From Methanohalophilus sp. RSK (GTDB lineage Archaea > Halobacteriota > Methanosarcinia > Methanosarcinales > Methanosarcinaceae): a stretch of DNA of 64,000 nucleotides. This document shows positions 28,052 to 38,300 of this stretch, in pieces (within the stretch, counting starts at the first letter, position 1; every line of letters starts with the position of its first letter). The position numbers and the translations under genes were made by a program. Under the pieces are notes generated by a model. The model did no database searches. It saw nothing but the letters and a program-made list of their open reading frames with translations, and was not told where the DNA came from. The stretch covers positions 1 to 64,000 of the forward strand of contig NZ_RDSK01000016.1 of the NCBI RefSeq assembly GCF_003722075.1, written 5' to 3'.

Positions 28052-28129
28052 TGGTGCTCCGATCGGGATTCGAACCCGAGTCTTCGGCTCGAAAGGCCGG
28101 AATGATTGGCCGGACTACACTATCGGAGC
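28052..28129 (-). tRNA. tRNA-Glu (anticodon TTC)
   Basis: On the minus strand the acceptor is GCTCCGA / TCGGAGC, the anticodon loop is CTTTCGA (anticodon TTC) and the T loop is GTTCGAATC. The anticodon stem has one C-A mismatch at its outer pair (27-43). CCA is encoded at 28052-28054. Confidence 0.94.
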
Positions 28130-28188
28130 ACAGTTGGCCGCTACCTAAAAGCGACCCTACTATACGTTACTAGTATATATAGTTTTTG

Positions 28189-28533
28189 TCAGGCCTGATT
28201 TTGTTTTTCTTTAATCAGCCTTAATATCCATTCTGTAAGAGCTTCGCAATGCTCGGGGTGGCACGCAAGCCTGCAACCTGTGCATGGAGAGAACATTCCT
28301 GCTGCAAGCATAAGTTCATAGGATTTCTCATCCGGTGTTGTCGCTTTAATAAGATAGGTGCGTGACCCGTTGGATACAGCTGGCTCCCTGATGATCTTTC
28401 CTTCTTTCATCATGCGGGAGATCAGACGAGAGCACTTACGACTATCAATGTTTAGATCCTTCCATAGCTCATTCTGATAGACCCCGTCATGATGCTTGCG
28501 AATTAGACTCAATGCCTCTTCTTCAATTTCCAT
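28189..28533 (-). CDS. Winged-helix protein with C-terminal cysteine cluster
   Basis: A 114-residue protein with a winged helix at about 1-65 (GVYQNELWKDLNIDSRKCSRLISRMMKEGKI). The compact C-terminal part has four closely spaced Cys, in CTGCRLACHPEHC near residues 83-95. The arrangement suggests a bound Fe-S cluster or zinc. The layout recalls the RPC34/TFE-beta proteins, where a winged helix is joined to a cubane Fe-S cluster, but overall identity cannot be judged here. It lies 14 bases after the LSm gene on the same strand. Confidence 0.75.
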   Translation of the reverse strand: MEIEEEALSLIRKHHDGVYQNELWKDLNIDSRKCSRLISRMMKEGKIIREPAVSNGSRTYLIKATTPDEKSYELMLAAGMFSPCTGCRLACHPEHCEALTEWILRLIKEKQNQA

Positions 28534-28547
28534 GAATAACCCGCGAA

Positions 28548-28775
28548 TTATTGTGCTTCAGCCGGTACGATTAAGATAATGTTGTTTCCTCGCAATACTA
28601 CAGAGCCCAATGAACGCTGACGCTCCTCTTCAACCATCTCAAAGGTGTCCTCCAGATGGAGATTCATATAATCATCGGCGCTTTTCAGAATACCATCAAG
28701 TAAACTGTGGTCGCCTTTCATTTCAACCTGAATTCTGGATCCAACAAGTTTCTGTACCTTCTTATTCGGGAACAA
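28548..28775 (-). CDS. LSm/Sm-like RNA-binding protein
   Basis: About 75 residues from TTG 28775. Sm1 covers GSRIQVEMKGDHSLLDGILKSADDYMNLHLED and Sm2 is LGSVVLRGNNIILIV, the classic Sm fold that assembles into RNA-binding rings. A TTG six codons earlier (28793) is also possible. However, a TATA element lies at 28801-28810, so transcription should start near 28782 and only the inner TTG would then be read, with GTGAG just ahead. It is followed by the Cys-cluster winged-helix gene. Confidence 0.85.
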   Translation of the reverse strand: MFPNKKVQKLVGSRIQVEMKGDHSLLDGILKSADDYMNLHLEDTFEMVEEERQRSLGSVVLRGNNIILIVPAEAQ

Positions 28776-28904
28776 AATAAAATCCTCACACAAATATCAT
28801 TTTTAAATATAGATTAAGTTAAAATACGCGAATGTAAACTGTAGTCTCCCCTATTTATGCCTAACGATCATAATCCTGCAGGTTTAAATATATTTGCTCC
28901 CTGT

Positions 28905-29303
28905 TCAGATATACCCCTGAAGATGTGAACTGTCATCATCTACCGACTTTTTAGTAGAAGTATTAGGCGCACTCTTTCTGGAAATCGGGCCAAAAGCAGC
29001 TTCATATTCCCTGATGTGTTGGTCGAGCCATCTGGAGAGTTCCAGTGCGGCCAGAGGGGACAGGATTACTTCTGATTCAAGATTACGTTCGATTACCTGT
29101 TCATTGTCATTTGAAACTCCGCGAGGGGTATCATTATAAAAACATATCCTGAAATCATAGGGACTGTGTCCACCCATTGCCCCGATGGCGTAGACCTGAT
29201 TGAAATGCTCTGGTTTATGCAACTTGATTTTCATATTCTTTTTTTGGGATTGCCCTTCTTTTTTTTCCTCAGCCATAATCTTGTCCTCATTTCCAGATTT
29301 CAT
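28905..29303 (-). CDS. DUF3467 family protein
   Basis: A 132-residue protein with a DUF3467 core, including NQVYAIGAMGGHSPYDFRICFYNDTP and ILSPLAALELSRWLDQHIREYEAAFGPI. The charged N- and C-termini are variable. ATG 29276, with GAGGA ahead, is an alternative start. It starts 29 bases after the helicase stop and is probably in the same transcript. The function of the family is unknown. Confidence 0.82.
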   Translation of the reverse strand: MKSGNEDKIMAEEKKEGQSQKKNMKIKLHKPEHFNQVYAIGAMGGHSPYDFRICFYNDTPRGVSNDNEQVIERNLESEVILSPLAALELSRWLDQHIREYEAAFGPISRKSAPNTSTKKSVDDDSSHLQGYI

Positions 29304-29332
29304 AAACCTTATACCTTAATATGTTTTGCATT

Positions 29333-31768
29333 TCATCTGCCTGCTTCCACACTCTTTTTCAGATCCTTTGCCTGTTTTGCTATATCCGGTTTTGAATGGG
29401 CACTTGCCATCATTTCAATAGCATCAAGGTTGCGGATAACTCCATCAAGGTAACCATAAAGATCACCAACATACGCACTGATTCCATACTTTTCGTTCAG
29501 CCTGGCTGCAATTTTCTCGGGATCGCGACCACTAGCGCGCATCCTGATAATCATTTCGGAAAAATTCTTTTCAGCACATCCACAATATGGGCTTTCTTTA
29601 CATCCACATGTCAAAAAATCAGTAGCGAATTCGAAAAGTTGATCTCTGATCTTCTCTTCCAGTTGTGATAGGTTATCTCCTTCAAATACAATATCCAGGG
29701 CAGCTCCCTGAAATACCCGGGATGGCATATTCACGTTCAGCGCTGCTGATATCTGGGGTGCAAACTTAAAGTAAACCGCATCGAAGAATTCTAGATTGGC
29801 TGCAATCTCGATTGGGTCCTGGCCTGCACGTACGGCATCCCGGATAAGGAACGCACGTGAAGCAGAGAGGAAATGTCGGGCTGCAATACTGCCCATTCGG
29901 GTCAATTTGATAGCATCACCTTTCTGTATCAGGAATCGGTATTTTTTCAATTTATTTACAATGGAATTAAGATCAATATCCTCCACCATCTTGTTGCATA
30001 TATAGTTCAGGTCGGCTTTTGAATTGGTGACTGCAACCGAAGCCAGGACTTCCTCTTCTTGCTCTTCCTGACCATATTTTAAATTCATTTCTTCCATCTG
30101 GCCTTTGAGCAGTTTTACCGCCATCTCGTCTTCTGTCACGGCCTGTCCACCCCCGTATGTCTTATCCGGACTTGCAAGTAAAACTACCACACCTCTGTCA
30201 TGATAATCCGGTCTTCCTGCTCTTCCAAGCATTTGTAAGAATTCTTGCAGGTTAATCCAGTCAATTCCCATTGCCAGGGATTCAAATATCACCTGTGAGG
30301 CAGGGAAATCAACACCTGCTGCCAGGGCTGCTGTTGTCACTACCACAGGAAGTTTTCCGGAGGCAAATCTGTCCTCAACTTTTTTTCGTTCCGGATTTGC
30401 CAGGCCAGCATGATAAGCAGATGCCGGTATTGGCAGAGCATTTGCAAGACGATGACAGTTTCTACGGGAATTTGTAAAGACGATGGTCTGGCCCTTATGG
30501 CCCTTTGAAGATACCTGATTGTATTCCTCACGTATAAGACGGGTCATTATTCTCAATTTGCTTTGCTGCGGGCAAAATATAAGATGTCTCTCAATCGGGA
30601 CCGGCCGATGTTCATACTCCACAAGTTCAGCATCCAGATGTTTTGCAAGGGCGTGGGGACTTCCTACTGTTGCAGAAAGATAAATGAACTGTGCCCCCGG
30701 TGCTGCATATTTAAGACGTGCGATTACACCATCAAGCCGATGTCCGCGTTCTTCATCTTCCAGCATATGGACTTCATCTATGACCACTGTACCAATTTGA
30801 CCCAGCATATCTGCTTTGGAAGAACGCATAATGTGGTCGATCCCCTCATAGGTTCCGACAATAATGTCCGTATCAAGAGAACGGGACATTTTTTCCGTTT
30901 TGCGCGTTTTTATACGAGAACTTCCTATGCGTATTGAAGTCTGGAGTCCAAAACCTTTATACTTTCCAGTGAACTGGCTATATTTCTGGTTTGCCAGAGC
31001 AACCAGCGGCACAAGATAAAGCATCTTGCCTCTTTTTTTAAGAATATTCTCAATACCGGCCATCTCCCCGATCAATGTTTTACCGGTAGCTGTTGCCGAG
31101 GTCACAAGAAGGTTATTTCCTTTTAGTAAACCCTTGCGTACAGCAATACTCTGTACAGGCAACAGGGTTTTAGATTTTTTTAATAATGATTTCCTGAATT
31201 GATCGGATATTGGAAGTTTACTTATTGGATATGGGTTCTGATCTTCTTTTGAAGCAATTGTGTCGTATCTTGTAACTTCCGAATCAATTTCTTCAGGATT
31301 TAGCATGCCTATGGTGCGGTCAAGGTCTTTTGTCTTGTTTAAAACATCAAATATGCGCTGTATGGCCTCGTCAGAATAATGGCATTGGGAATTACGCAGA
31401 GTCCGTTTCAGTTCTTCCTGTGCACACGTTTCACAGATGCGTTCTCCCTGATGAGAAATAGACTTCTTGTTCACAAAATTGAATTCCTTATTGAGCAGAC
31501 AAAAACGACACACATCTACCATTTCACCGGTAAGGTGGAAGCCGCCTAGCATTTCGATAATTTTCTTGTGGTTTTTGGCATTTCCCTGCCTGGTAATCAA
31601 TATTCTCTCCGAACGTCTGAGTAGCTCAATAAATTCCTCGGGTGAACGGTAATCCTGCTTCTTATCTTTCGATACCATAAATCGTAAGGGTCGGGGTCCT
31701 GCGCTGGTACTTCGCAGGGTTAGTTCACCTACTATTGCAGGAGTTTTTTTTCGGTCTTTAATCAGCAT
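29333..31768 (-). CDS. Ski2-like archaeal helicase with zinc-ribbon insert (DUF5814 type)
   Basis: About 811 residues from ATG 31768, which has AAGGAAAGGTC upstream; a longer frame reaches 31816. The N-terminal 190 residues contain a Cys cluster (CRFCLL and CETCAQEE) and are of the DUF5814 type. The helicase core follows: motif I SATATGKT near residue 230, motif II DEVH near 330, SAT near 360 and motif VI QMLGRAGRPDYHDRG near 545. A late cluster is CGCKESPYCGCAEKNF. Ski2-like proteins act on RNA or DNA; the LSm and DUF3467 neighbours favour RNA. Confidence 0.92.
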   Translation of the reverse strand: MLIKDRKKTPAIVGELTLRSTSAGPRPLRFMVSKDKKQDYRSPEEFIELLRRSERILITRQGNAKNHKKIIEMLGGFHLTGEMVDVCRFCLLNKEFNFVNKKSISHQGERICETCAQEELKRTLRNSQCHYSDEAIQRIFDVLNKTKDLDRTIGMLNPEEIDSEVTRYDTIASKEDQNPYPISKLPISDQFRKSLLKKSKTLLPVQSIAVRKGLLKGNNLLVTSATATGKTLIGEMAGIENILKKRGKMLYLVPLVALANQKYSQFTGKYKGFGLQTSIRIGSSRIKTRKTEKMSRSLDTDIIVGTYEGIDHIMRSSKADMLGQIGTVVIDEVHMLEDEERGHRLDGVIARLKYAAPGAQFIYLSATVGSPHALAKHLDAELVEYEHRPVPIERHLIFCPQQSKLRIMTRLIREEYNQVSSKGHKGQTIVFTNSRRNCHRLANALPIPASAYHAGLANPERKKVEDRFASGKLPVVVTTAALAAGVDFPASQVIFESLAMGIDWINLQEFLQMLGRAGRPDYHDRGVVVLLASPDKTYGGGQAVTEDEMAVKLLKGQMEEMNLKYGQEEQEEEVLASVAVTNSKADLNYICNKMVEDIDLNSIVNKLKKYRFLIQKGDAIKLTRMGSIAARHFLSASRAFLIRDAVRAGQDPIEIAANLEFFDAVYFKFAPQISAALNVNMPSRVFQGAALDIVFEGDNLSQLEEKIRDQLFEFATDFLTCGCKESPYCGCAEKNFSEMIIRMRASGRDPEKIAARLNEKYGISAYVGDLYGYLDGVIRNLDAIEMMASAHSKPDIAKQAKDLKKSVEAGR

Positions 31769-31964
31769 TACTGTGACCTTTCCTTTTAGAGGATAGAGAA
31801 GAGTCCAGAGGGTCATATTCTGTGATAGACGTATTTCCCTATTATAAAGTAAGCGTCTTCTTCGTATAATACTATATATTTAATCAAATATTATTCAGTA
31901 TATTTTAGCGTAAAGTTTTATAAATATGCTCCATATACTAATAGTTAGTAGTGAAGGGTAGGAT

Positions 31965-32789
31965 ATGCAGAATAACAATAATGGACATCTTGAAGTTCAG
32001 CAAATGACACAACCGCCAAAAAGCAAGAATGTTTTGGGTAATTCGTATAAATATTCAGGGAGTGCATCTGCGGATGAATCGAAACCTATTATTATGCCCA
32101 CGGGCATATCCTTACTTGATGACAGTCTCAGTGGGGGCCTTCCTTCAAGTTCATTGGTCTATTTTTCTGCAGATCCTCTGTCGATGTCCGAGGTTTTCCT
32201 GTACCAGTTTTCTCAGACAAGGAAAACTTACTATTTTGCCACAGGTCGGCGCCCCAAATATATCCATCAGGACATAGTAAATTTAGGCTTTGATCCATCC
32301 AATATTATTTTTGTTGATGTTTATGGAGAATACTACTTTACGCAAACCGGAGAAATGGTCAGCAGTGTGGGCAATGAGTTTGTTGATTCGAAGATAATCG
32401 AATTCACCGAATACAACCTGCAGAATATTGCTCTGGATGCGGAGGGTGATGAGGTGAATGTAATATTTGATACTTTTTCCTTTTATACCAATCTTAATGT
32501 CAATACAGGCCTGATCAAACGTCTATTAAACATGCTCTATGAAACAACAAAACAGATGGCTTCCCAAACCTACCTTTACAGCCTTAAAAGAAGTAGTCCT
32601 GAAGCACTTGAAAGTGATCTCTTCAATTCCGCAGATGTGATATTTGACGTAATCATTGAAAGATCATCGGATCAAATAATAAACAAACTCTCAATCCCGA
32701 AGATCAGGGGTATGGTACCGACTTCCGATGTTATCAAGTTCAATGTGGCAGACGGGGTCCATATTGATACATCTAAGGATGTTGTCTGA
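31965..32789 (+). CDS. RecA/KaiC-like protein without a P-loop
   Basis: A 274-residue protein with the KaiC/RadA-like layout: TGISLLDDSLSGGLPSSSLVYFSADPLSMSEVF near residue 47-80 aligns with the usual LD-GGGxPxGxxxxxxGxxGxGKT region, but the glycines and the Lys-Thr of the Walker A motif are absent. The Walker B-like strand NVIFDTFSFYT is present near 165. It is therefore likely an ATP-independent relative acting in signalling or regulation. It diverges from the Ski2-like helicase with a promoter between them. Confidence 0.8.
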   Translation: MQNNNNGHLEVQQMTQPPKSKNVLGNSYKYSGSASADESKPIIMPTGISLLDDSLSGGLPSSSLVYFSADPLSMSEVFLYQFSQTRKTYYFATGRRPKYIHQDIVNLGFDPSNIIFVDVYGEYYFTQTGEMVSSVGNEFVDSKIIEFTEYNLQNIALDAEGDEVNVIFDTFSFYTNLNVNTGLIKRLLNMLYETTKQMASQTYLYSLKRSSPEALESDLFNSADVIFDVIIERSSDQIINKLSIPKIRGMVPTSDVIKFNVADGVHIDTSKDVV

Positions 32790-32791
32790 TC

Positions 32792-33568
32792 TTAAAGACA
32801 TGCCTGATCTTTTGCAAGGCTGCAGGTACATTTCTTTTTCTCATCCATGGAAAAGAATGAGTGGATAATAAGATCAAATAGTACGTTTTCCCGTTTTTGA
32901 AGTACGCCAACCACTTCATCTGCGGTCAGTCTTTCATTGCCCATACCACATGCAGGGTTGGTAATTGTGCATATTGAGGCATAACAGATTTCCATTTCAC
33001 GGGCAAGTACGACTTCCGGCAGGCCGGTCATACCTACAACATCCCCAAATGAAGCCATCATTTGTATCTCTGCTTTTGTCTCAAAACGTGGCCCTTCAGT
33101 ACATACATATGTTCCTTCAAAGAGGTCTTCCCTGTTTTCCTGCAAAGCATTCATGAGAGATTGTCGCAGTCTTGGACAATAAGGCTGATTCATGTCCACA
33201 TGTACGGTCTGGTCATGAAAATATGTGGATTCGCGGTTTTTTGTAAAATCAATGAAATCATCGGGGATAAAAAATGAGCCTGTGGGGTGGCCTTTCATGG
33301 AACCTACAGAATTTGTGGCTATTACCTTTTTGACACCAAGTTTTTTTACCGCACATATTATGGCACGATAATTGATCATATGGGGAGGGATGTGTGGCCC
33401 TGATATCGAATGCCTGGGTATGAAGACAAAGTTGATGCCACTGGTTTTACCAATAAAACACTCCACATCCCCGTAGGCACTTGAGATGGTCATTTTTTCA
33501 TAACCATTATTTTTGAGGAAACCTACGCCTCCAATTATGGCAAAAGAAATTTCCCTGTCCATTTTCAT
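32792..33568 (-). CDS. S-methyl-5'-thioadenosine/thioinosine phosphorylase family
   Basis: A 258-residue nucleoside phosphorylase: FAIIGGVGFL, IPRHSISGPHIPPHMINYRA, TNSVGSMKG, TEGPRFETKAEIQMMASFGDVVGMTGLPEVVLARE and the late CxCS motif (CTCS) are typical of the MTA phosphorylase family. It cleaves MTA or methylthioinosine in methionine salvage; which substrate is used cannot be told from sequence here. It overlaps the DUF373 gene by four bases. Confidence 0.92.
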   Translation of the reverse strand: MKMDREISFAIIGGVGFLKNNGYEKMTISSAYGDVECFIGKTSGINFVFIPRHSISGPHIPPHMINYRAIICAVKKLGVKKVIATNSVGSMKGHPTGSFFIPDDFIDFTKNRESTYFHDQTVHVDMNQPYCPRLRQSLMNALQENREDLFEGTYVCTEGPRFETKAEIQMMASFGDVVGMTGLPEVVLAREMEICYASICTITNPACGMGNERLTADEVVGVLQKRENVLFDLIIHSFFSMDEKKKCTCSLAKDQACL

Positions 33569-34656
33569 TTCTCTTTATTACCTGAAATGGATAACTTTAC
33601 ACCTGCAAGGGCTGAAATTATGGATAACACTACCGAGTAAATGAAATATTGTAAACTGAAACTACCTGCTGTAGCTTCGGACGGCAGGGAACTTATTGAT
33701 AAAATGTATTCACTGGAGCCCCATAAGAGAAAACCTATTGCAATCACAAAGAGGGCAGGGGATAGTTTTCTCCAGCAAAAATGTTTTTCCATTTTCAGGT
33801 CAATTATCTTTCCTGCAATCGCAAAAAGGAAGGCTGAAACATACCACCATACGGATTTATTTATGAAAACGGTCACAAGAGTAATCAGGCCATAATACCA
33901 GCCACCTCCTGTTGTATAGTAACCCCATAATTCCAGAGCTCCCATTATGGTTGCGATTATTGTCAGTAACCCTGCGGCCATATAGGTGACAAAGGTCATC
34001 TGGCCCGCATAGAAGGCTTGTTTCATCTTTTCTCTGGCAATAACAAATGATTCGTCCAGATTGAATCCCCTGTATAACATATAAATGCCAATGGCAGCGG
34101 AGATCCCAATAATTGCTCCTTCTGGATACCGGGCCAGGAGGAATATGGCATAGATAAGAGCTGCAAGACCCAGCGGGACAAAAAATGTCTGGGAAATCTT
34201 GGGGTCATTGAATGCATGTTTTAGAATGTAATATGTACTTTCAAGATTTGCACTTTGTTTGACGACTATCCTTTTTACCGAATCGATTTTTATTCTTGAT
34301 TGAACGATGGGTAAAAGTGTTTCATCTTCAGCTCCATCGGAAACAAAAATAGCCTCTTCTGGATCATAGTGGGAAAGTACATCATCAAGCTGGCGGGATA
34401 TGCGCTGGTCGGAAATAACACCTACATTCCTGTCACCTGCAAAAGAGACCAGCTCAACGTCGGTTCCCTTTTCTTTCAGTTCGTCATAAACACGGATACC
34501 GCCAAACAGTGTATTGACATCCGAATCTTCCGGATCTGCAGACGCAAGCCTGACAGCAGCATCTACGTGAGCCTCTCTGCCTATAATTGGTGTTTGGACC
34601 CCTGCTTTGTCCCCAAGGTCGTTGTCCCGGTCTATACAGATTACCAGAGTTTGCAT
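33565..34656 (-). CDS. DUF373 family membrane protein
   Basis: A 363-residue protein: a soluble N-terminal half beginning MQTLVICIDRDNDLGDKAGVQTP, typical of DUF373, and about six membrane helices in the second half (ALIYAIFLLARYPEGAIIGISAAIGIYML and onwards). The family is archaeal and of unknown role. The overlap with the MTA phosphorylase gene suggests co-expression. Confidence 0.88.
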   Translation of the reverse strand: MQTLVICIDRDNDLGDKAGVQTPIIGREAHVDAAVRLASADPEDSDVNTLFGGIRVYDELKEKGTDVELVSFAGDRNVGVISDQRISRQLDDVLSHYDPEEAIFVSDGAEDETLLPIVQSRIKIDSVKRIVVKQSANLESTYYILKHAFNDPKISQTFFVPLGLAALIYAIFLLARYPEGAIIGISAAIGIYMLYRGFNLDESFVIAREKMKQAFYAGQMTFVTYMAAGLLTIIATIMGALELWGYYTTGGGWYYGLITLVTVFINKSVWWYVSAFLFAIAGKIIDLKMEKHFCWRKLSPALFVIAIGFLLWGSSEYILSISSLPSEATAGSFSLQYFIYSVVLSIISALAGVKLSISGNKEK

Positions 34657-34714
34657 TGAAGTTCTAGATATAAATTAATACGAAGTTATATATAGGTTAT
34701 CTGGGATGGCATTC

Positions 34715-35341
34715 TCATGCAAATCCTTCAATAAGCCGACGTGCCCAGTTTAGTTTTTTCTTTTTGATTTCATCGACATTGTCATCATCAAAATCAAAAC
34801 CAACCAGAGTCATGGAAGTTGCTCCCAGTTGATGGGCCATGAAAACACACCGATCACCGTCTGTAAAGCCTCCAAAGTTGAACAGGCCGTGTGGAGGTTT
34901 TGTCTGGGATGTGCCGATAATATTGGTCAAAAGAGGTACAAAAGAAAGAATCTTGCCTGTATTGTCTCCATGGGCATGCACCACCATTATGGCTCCTTTC
35001 TTGTTTGCCTCGATCTCTTTTTCAACATCGCCGTCAAGATCAGTTACAATCACGTCCGGAACAAGGCCTTGCTCAAGCAGGACTGATGTTGCTCCATCAG
35101 CAGCAATGATCACATGGTCTGAAGGGTCTACCTGCTCAAGATCTTTTTTCAGTGTGGGCGCATTACCACAAATTAATGTATCTTTGCCCTCGATAACATC
35201 AGTAAGATCGTTTAGTTCCGCTTTTACAGGTCCGATGAGAAGATTTGAAAGAAGCTGTGCAGCATCTGCATCAGCATCTTCGGAAAAACCGAAATCTTCT
35301 ACTATTTTTTTGTATATTGGTTCCCATTTGTCATATTCCAT
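34715..35341 (-). CDS. mptE: 6-hydroxymethyl-7,8-dihydropterin pyrophosphokinase, MptE type
   Basis: A 208-residue protein of the DUF115 type, with ICGNAPTLKKDLEQV and IIAADGATSVLLEQGLVPDVIVTDLDGDVE, then MVVHAHGDN, typical of archaeal MptE. It transfers pyrophosphate from ATP to 6-hydroxymethyl-7,8-dihydropterin in methanopterin synthesis. It starts nine bases after ileS and is likely co-transcribed. Confidence 0.85.
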   Translation of the reverse strand: MEYDKWEPIYKKIVEDFGFSEDADADAAQLLSNLLIGPVKAELNDLTDVIEGKDTLICGNAPTLKKDLEQVDPSDHVIIAADGATSVLLEQGLVPDVIVTDLDGDVEKEIEANKKGAIMVVHAHGDNTGKILSFVPLLTNIIGTSQTKPPHGLFNFGGFTDGDRCVFMAHQLGATSMTLVGFDFDDDNVDEIKKKKLNWARRLIEGFA

Positions 35342-35350
35342 TCAAATTCC

Positions 35351-38300
35351 TCAGTTAGCAGGGGATATTCCAATATGCACATCTATGCCTTCCACATTCC
35401 AGTCTTTAACCAGAGTGCCTGTAGCATCCACATCAAAGCCAATTACCTGGACCTGTGACCTGACCTCTTTTGCGATGTAGTCTTCCCTGTCCAGCACCAG
35501 ATCGACAATTCTTTCATCATCTATACGGATATGCGCACGGATGTTCTCATCCACTTCCAGGTCGAGTTCCTTTCGCATATCCTGTATCCTGCGGATCACT
35601 TCACGGGCAAAACCTTCGGATTCGATATCTCTGGTCAGGTTTGCATCCACATAGATTCTCCCTCCGCTGAAATCTGCCACAGCAACCATTGAAGGTACTT
35701 TGTCCTCAAATTTGACCATTTCCGGGGTTAAGGTTGCAGATTCGCCGTCAAGGGTAATCCCCAGCTCTCCATTTGCCAGTCCTTTTTTCAATTCATTTGC
35801 ATCGGCTTTCTGGATATACTGGATGACTTTGCCTGCATCCTGTTTGAAGGCTGGTCCTATGGCGCTGTGATTTGGAGATGCCTCTACTCCAAGTTCATCC
35901 CAGCTGTGATTAACTTCCACAAGATCTATGTCCTTGGCGTTTGTCTGGTCCATAAGGACAAAACGCAGGTCCATTACAGCATCGTAGACCTGCCTGTTTT
36001 CAGGTTCAATGACTATACGGCTGACCGGCCAGCGTAGTTTTCTTTTGACTTTCTGGCGTGCATTGGATGCGGCTTCAACCATGGCACGCACAGCCGTCAT
36101 TTTTTCTTCAAGATCGGTATCCTTGAGGGATTCATCCACTTTTGGCCAGTTACACATGTGAACAGTCAAAGCAGCATCTTGATCAACGTTTTTCACAATA
36201 TTTCCGTACATTTCCTCTGCCAGGTGGGGCATAAATGGGGCAATTACTTTGCAGAGATTTACAAATACATCATAAAGAACCCTGTACACTGCCAGTTTGT
36301 CAGGATCATCCGCCTCATTCCAGGTACGAGGCCGAATGAGCTGGATGTACCACCGGGAAAGATCTTCCAATACAAACTCATTGATTGTCCTGATAGCACG
36401 ATGCAGGAGGTACTGCTCCATTGACCTGTCCACTTCTTCTATCACGGATTGCATCCTGGATAATATCCAGCGGTCTTCTTTGCGCAGGTATGGCTCAACT
36501 GCTTCGAAAGAAACTTCCTGTGGATCAAATTCATCCAGGGCCATGTAGGGAAGAGGGAAACGGTAGACATTCCAGAGGATATTTATTGTCCGGTGGATCG
36601 TTGCGAGTTCATCCTGGTTAAATTTTAGGTCTTCCCAGGGAGCACTTGAAGAAAGCACATAGCAACGCAGGGAATCTGCGCCATATTTTTCTATGACCTC
36701 ATGGGGCTGTACCACATTACCCAGGCTCTTTGACATTTTCTTTCCTGTGCTATCCAGTGTAAACCCGTGCATCAGCACACTCTTGTAAGGAGCCTGTCCA
36801 AAGGCCACCATGCTGGCGCCGAGCTGGGAATAGAACCACCCTCTGGTCTGGTCATGTCCTTCTGTTATGAAATCTGCAGGCCACCATTCTTTGAACTGGT
36901 CTTCCCGGTGAGGATAGTTCAGTGTGGCCCAGGATGCCACTGCGGAGTCAAACCATACATCAAAAACATCTTCAATCCTTGACATCCGACCGCCGCAGTC
37001 ACATGTTAACTTGATATCATCCACATAGGGCCTGTGGAGTTCGGTGTTTGGATCAACATCGGCAATTTCCTGCAATTCTTTGCGGGTTCCCACGACCTTG
37101 AGGGATTCACATGCTTCACATCTCCATACAGGCAGAGGAATTCCCCAGTAGCGCTGTCTGGATATGCACCAGTCTCTGGCCCCTTCGATCCAGTCCCTGA
37201 ATCTTGCAGAACCGGCCCAGTCAGGATGCCAGTCAACCTTTTTAATTTCTGCAAGCATGTCTTCCTTCAGGTCACCGATCTTGATAAACCACTGTTTGGT
37301 GGCAAGATAGATGATAGGTGTCTTGCATCTCCAGCAATGGCCATAGCGGTGTGAGATGGTATCATCTGAAAGCAGGAGGCCTTTTGCATCAAGGTCTTCC
37401 ATAACAACATTGTTGGCATCCCGGATGTTCATACCTTCATATTTGCCGGCTTCATTGGTGTAGTGACCGTTCGAGCCAACAGGGCAAAAAGCAGGAATGT
37501 CATTTGCTTTCCCTACCTCAAAATCGTCCACTCCATGGCCTGGTGCAATGTGGACACAACCAGTATTTTCGGCAGTTACAAAATCAGCAAGATAAACCCG
37601 ATGATCGAATTTGGATTGTTCCGGTATGTTTTCCACAAGTGGATGCTTGTATTCCATGCCGGCAACATCTTCACCTAGCATTGTTTCAAGGATTTCATAA
37701 TCTGTGTATCGTCCCTTTTTAAGTACACTTTCCACAAGATCGGAGGCCATTATCAGTATTTCTTCCTTATCCTCTTTCAAGGCCCTTACTTTTGCATACT
37801 CAAAATCAGGATTTACAGCCACAGCCATATTTGCAGGGATCGTCCAGGGTGTGGTCGTCCATATAACAATATAGGTGTCATTTTCATCTTTTACTGCAAA
37901 TTTGATGAAAATGGAAGGGTCGGTACGATCCTCATACTCAACTTCAGAATCTGCAATTGCTGTTTCACAGCGGGGACACCAGTTCACTACCCTTTTGCCC
38001 ACTTCAAGCAGATCTTTTTCGTAAGCCTGTTTGAGGGTCCACCAGGCAGCTTCTATGTATTCATCCTTGAGAGTCATGTAAGGATCTTCCCAGTCCAGCC
38101 ATGTTCCAAGGGTGCGGAACTGGTCTGTCATGGCGTCCTTTTGTTTCAGGGCAAATTCCTTGCATTTATTAACAAATTTTTCGACACCATAACTTTCAAT
38201 ATCTTTTTTTGATTCAAAACCCAGAACACCTTCAACTTTTACTTCTATGGGAAGTCCGTGCATGTCCCAACCGGCCCGGTCTACAATATCATGCCCATTC

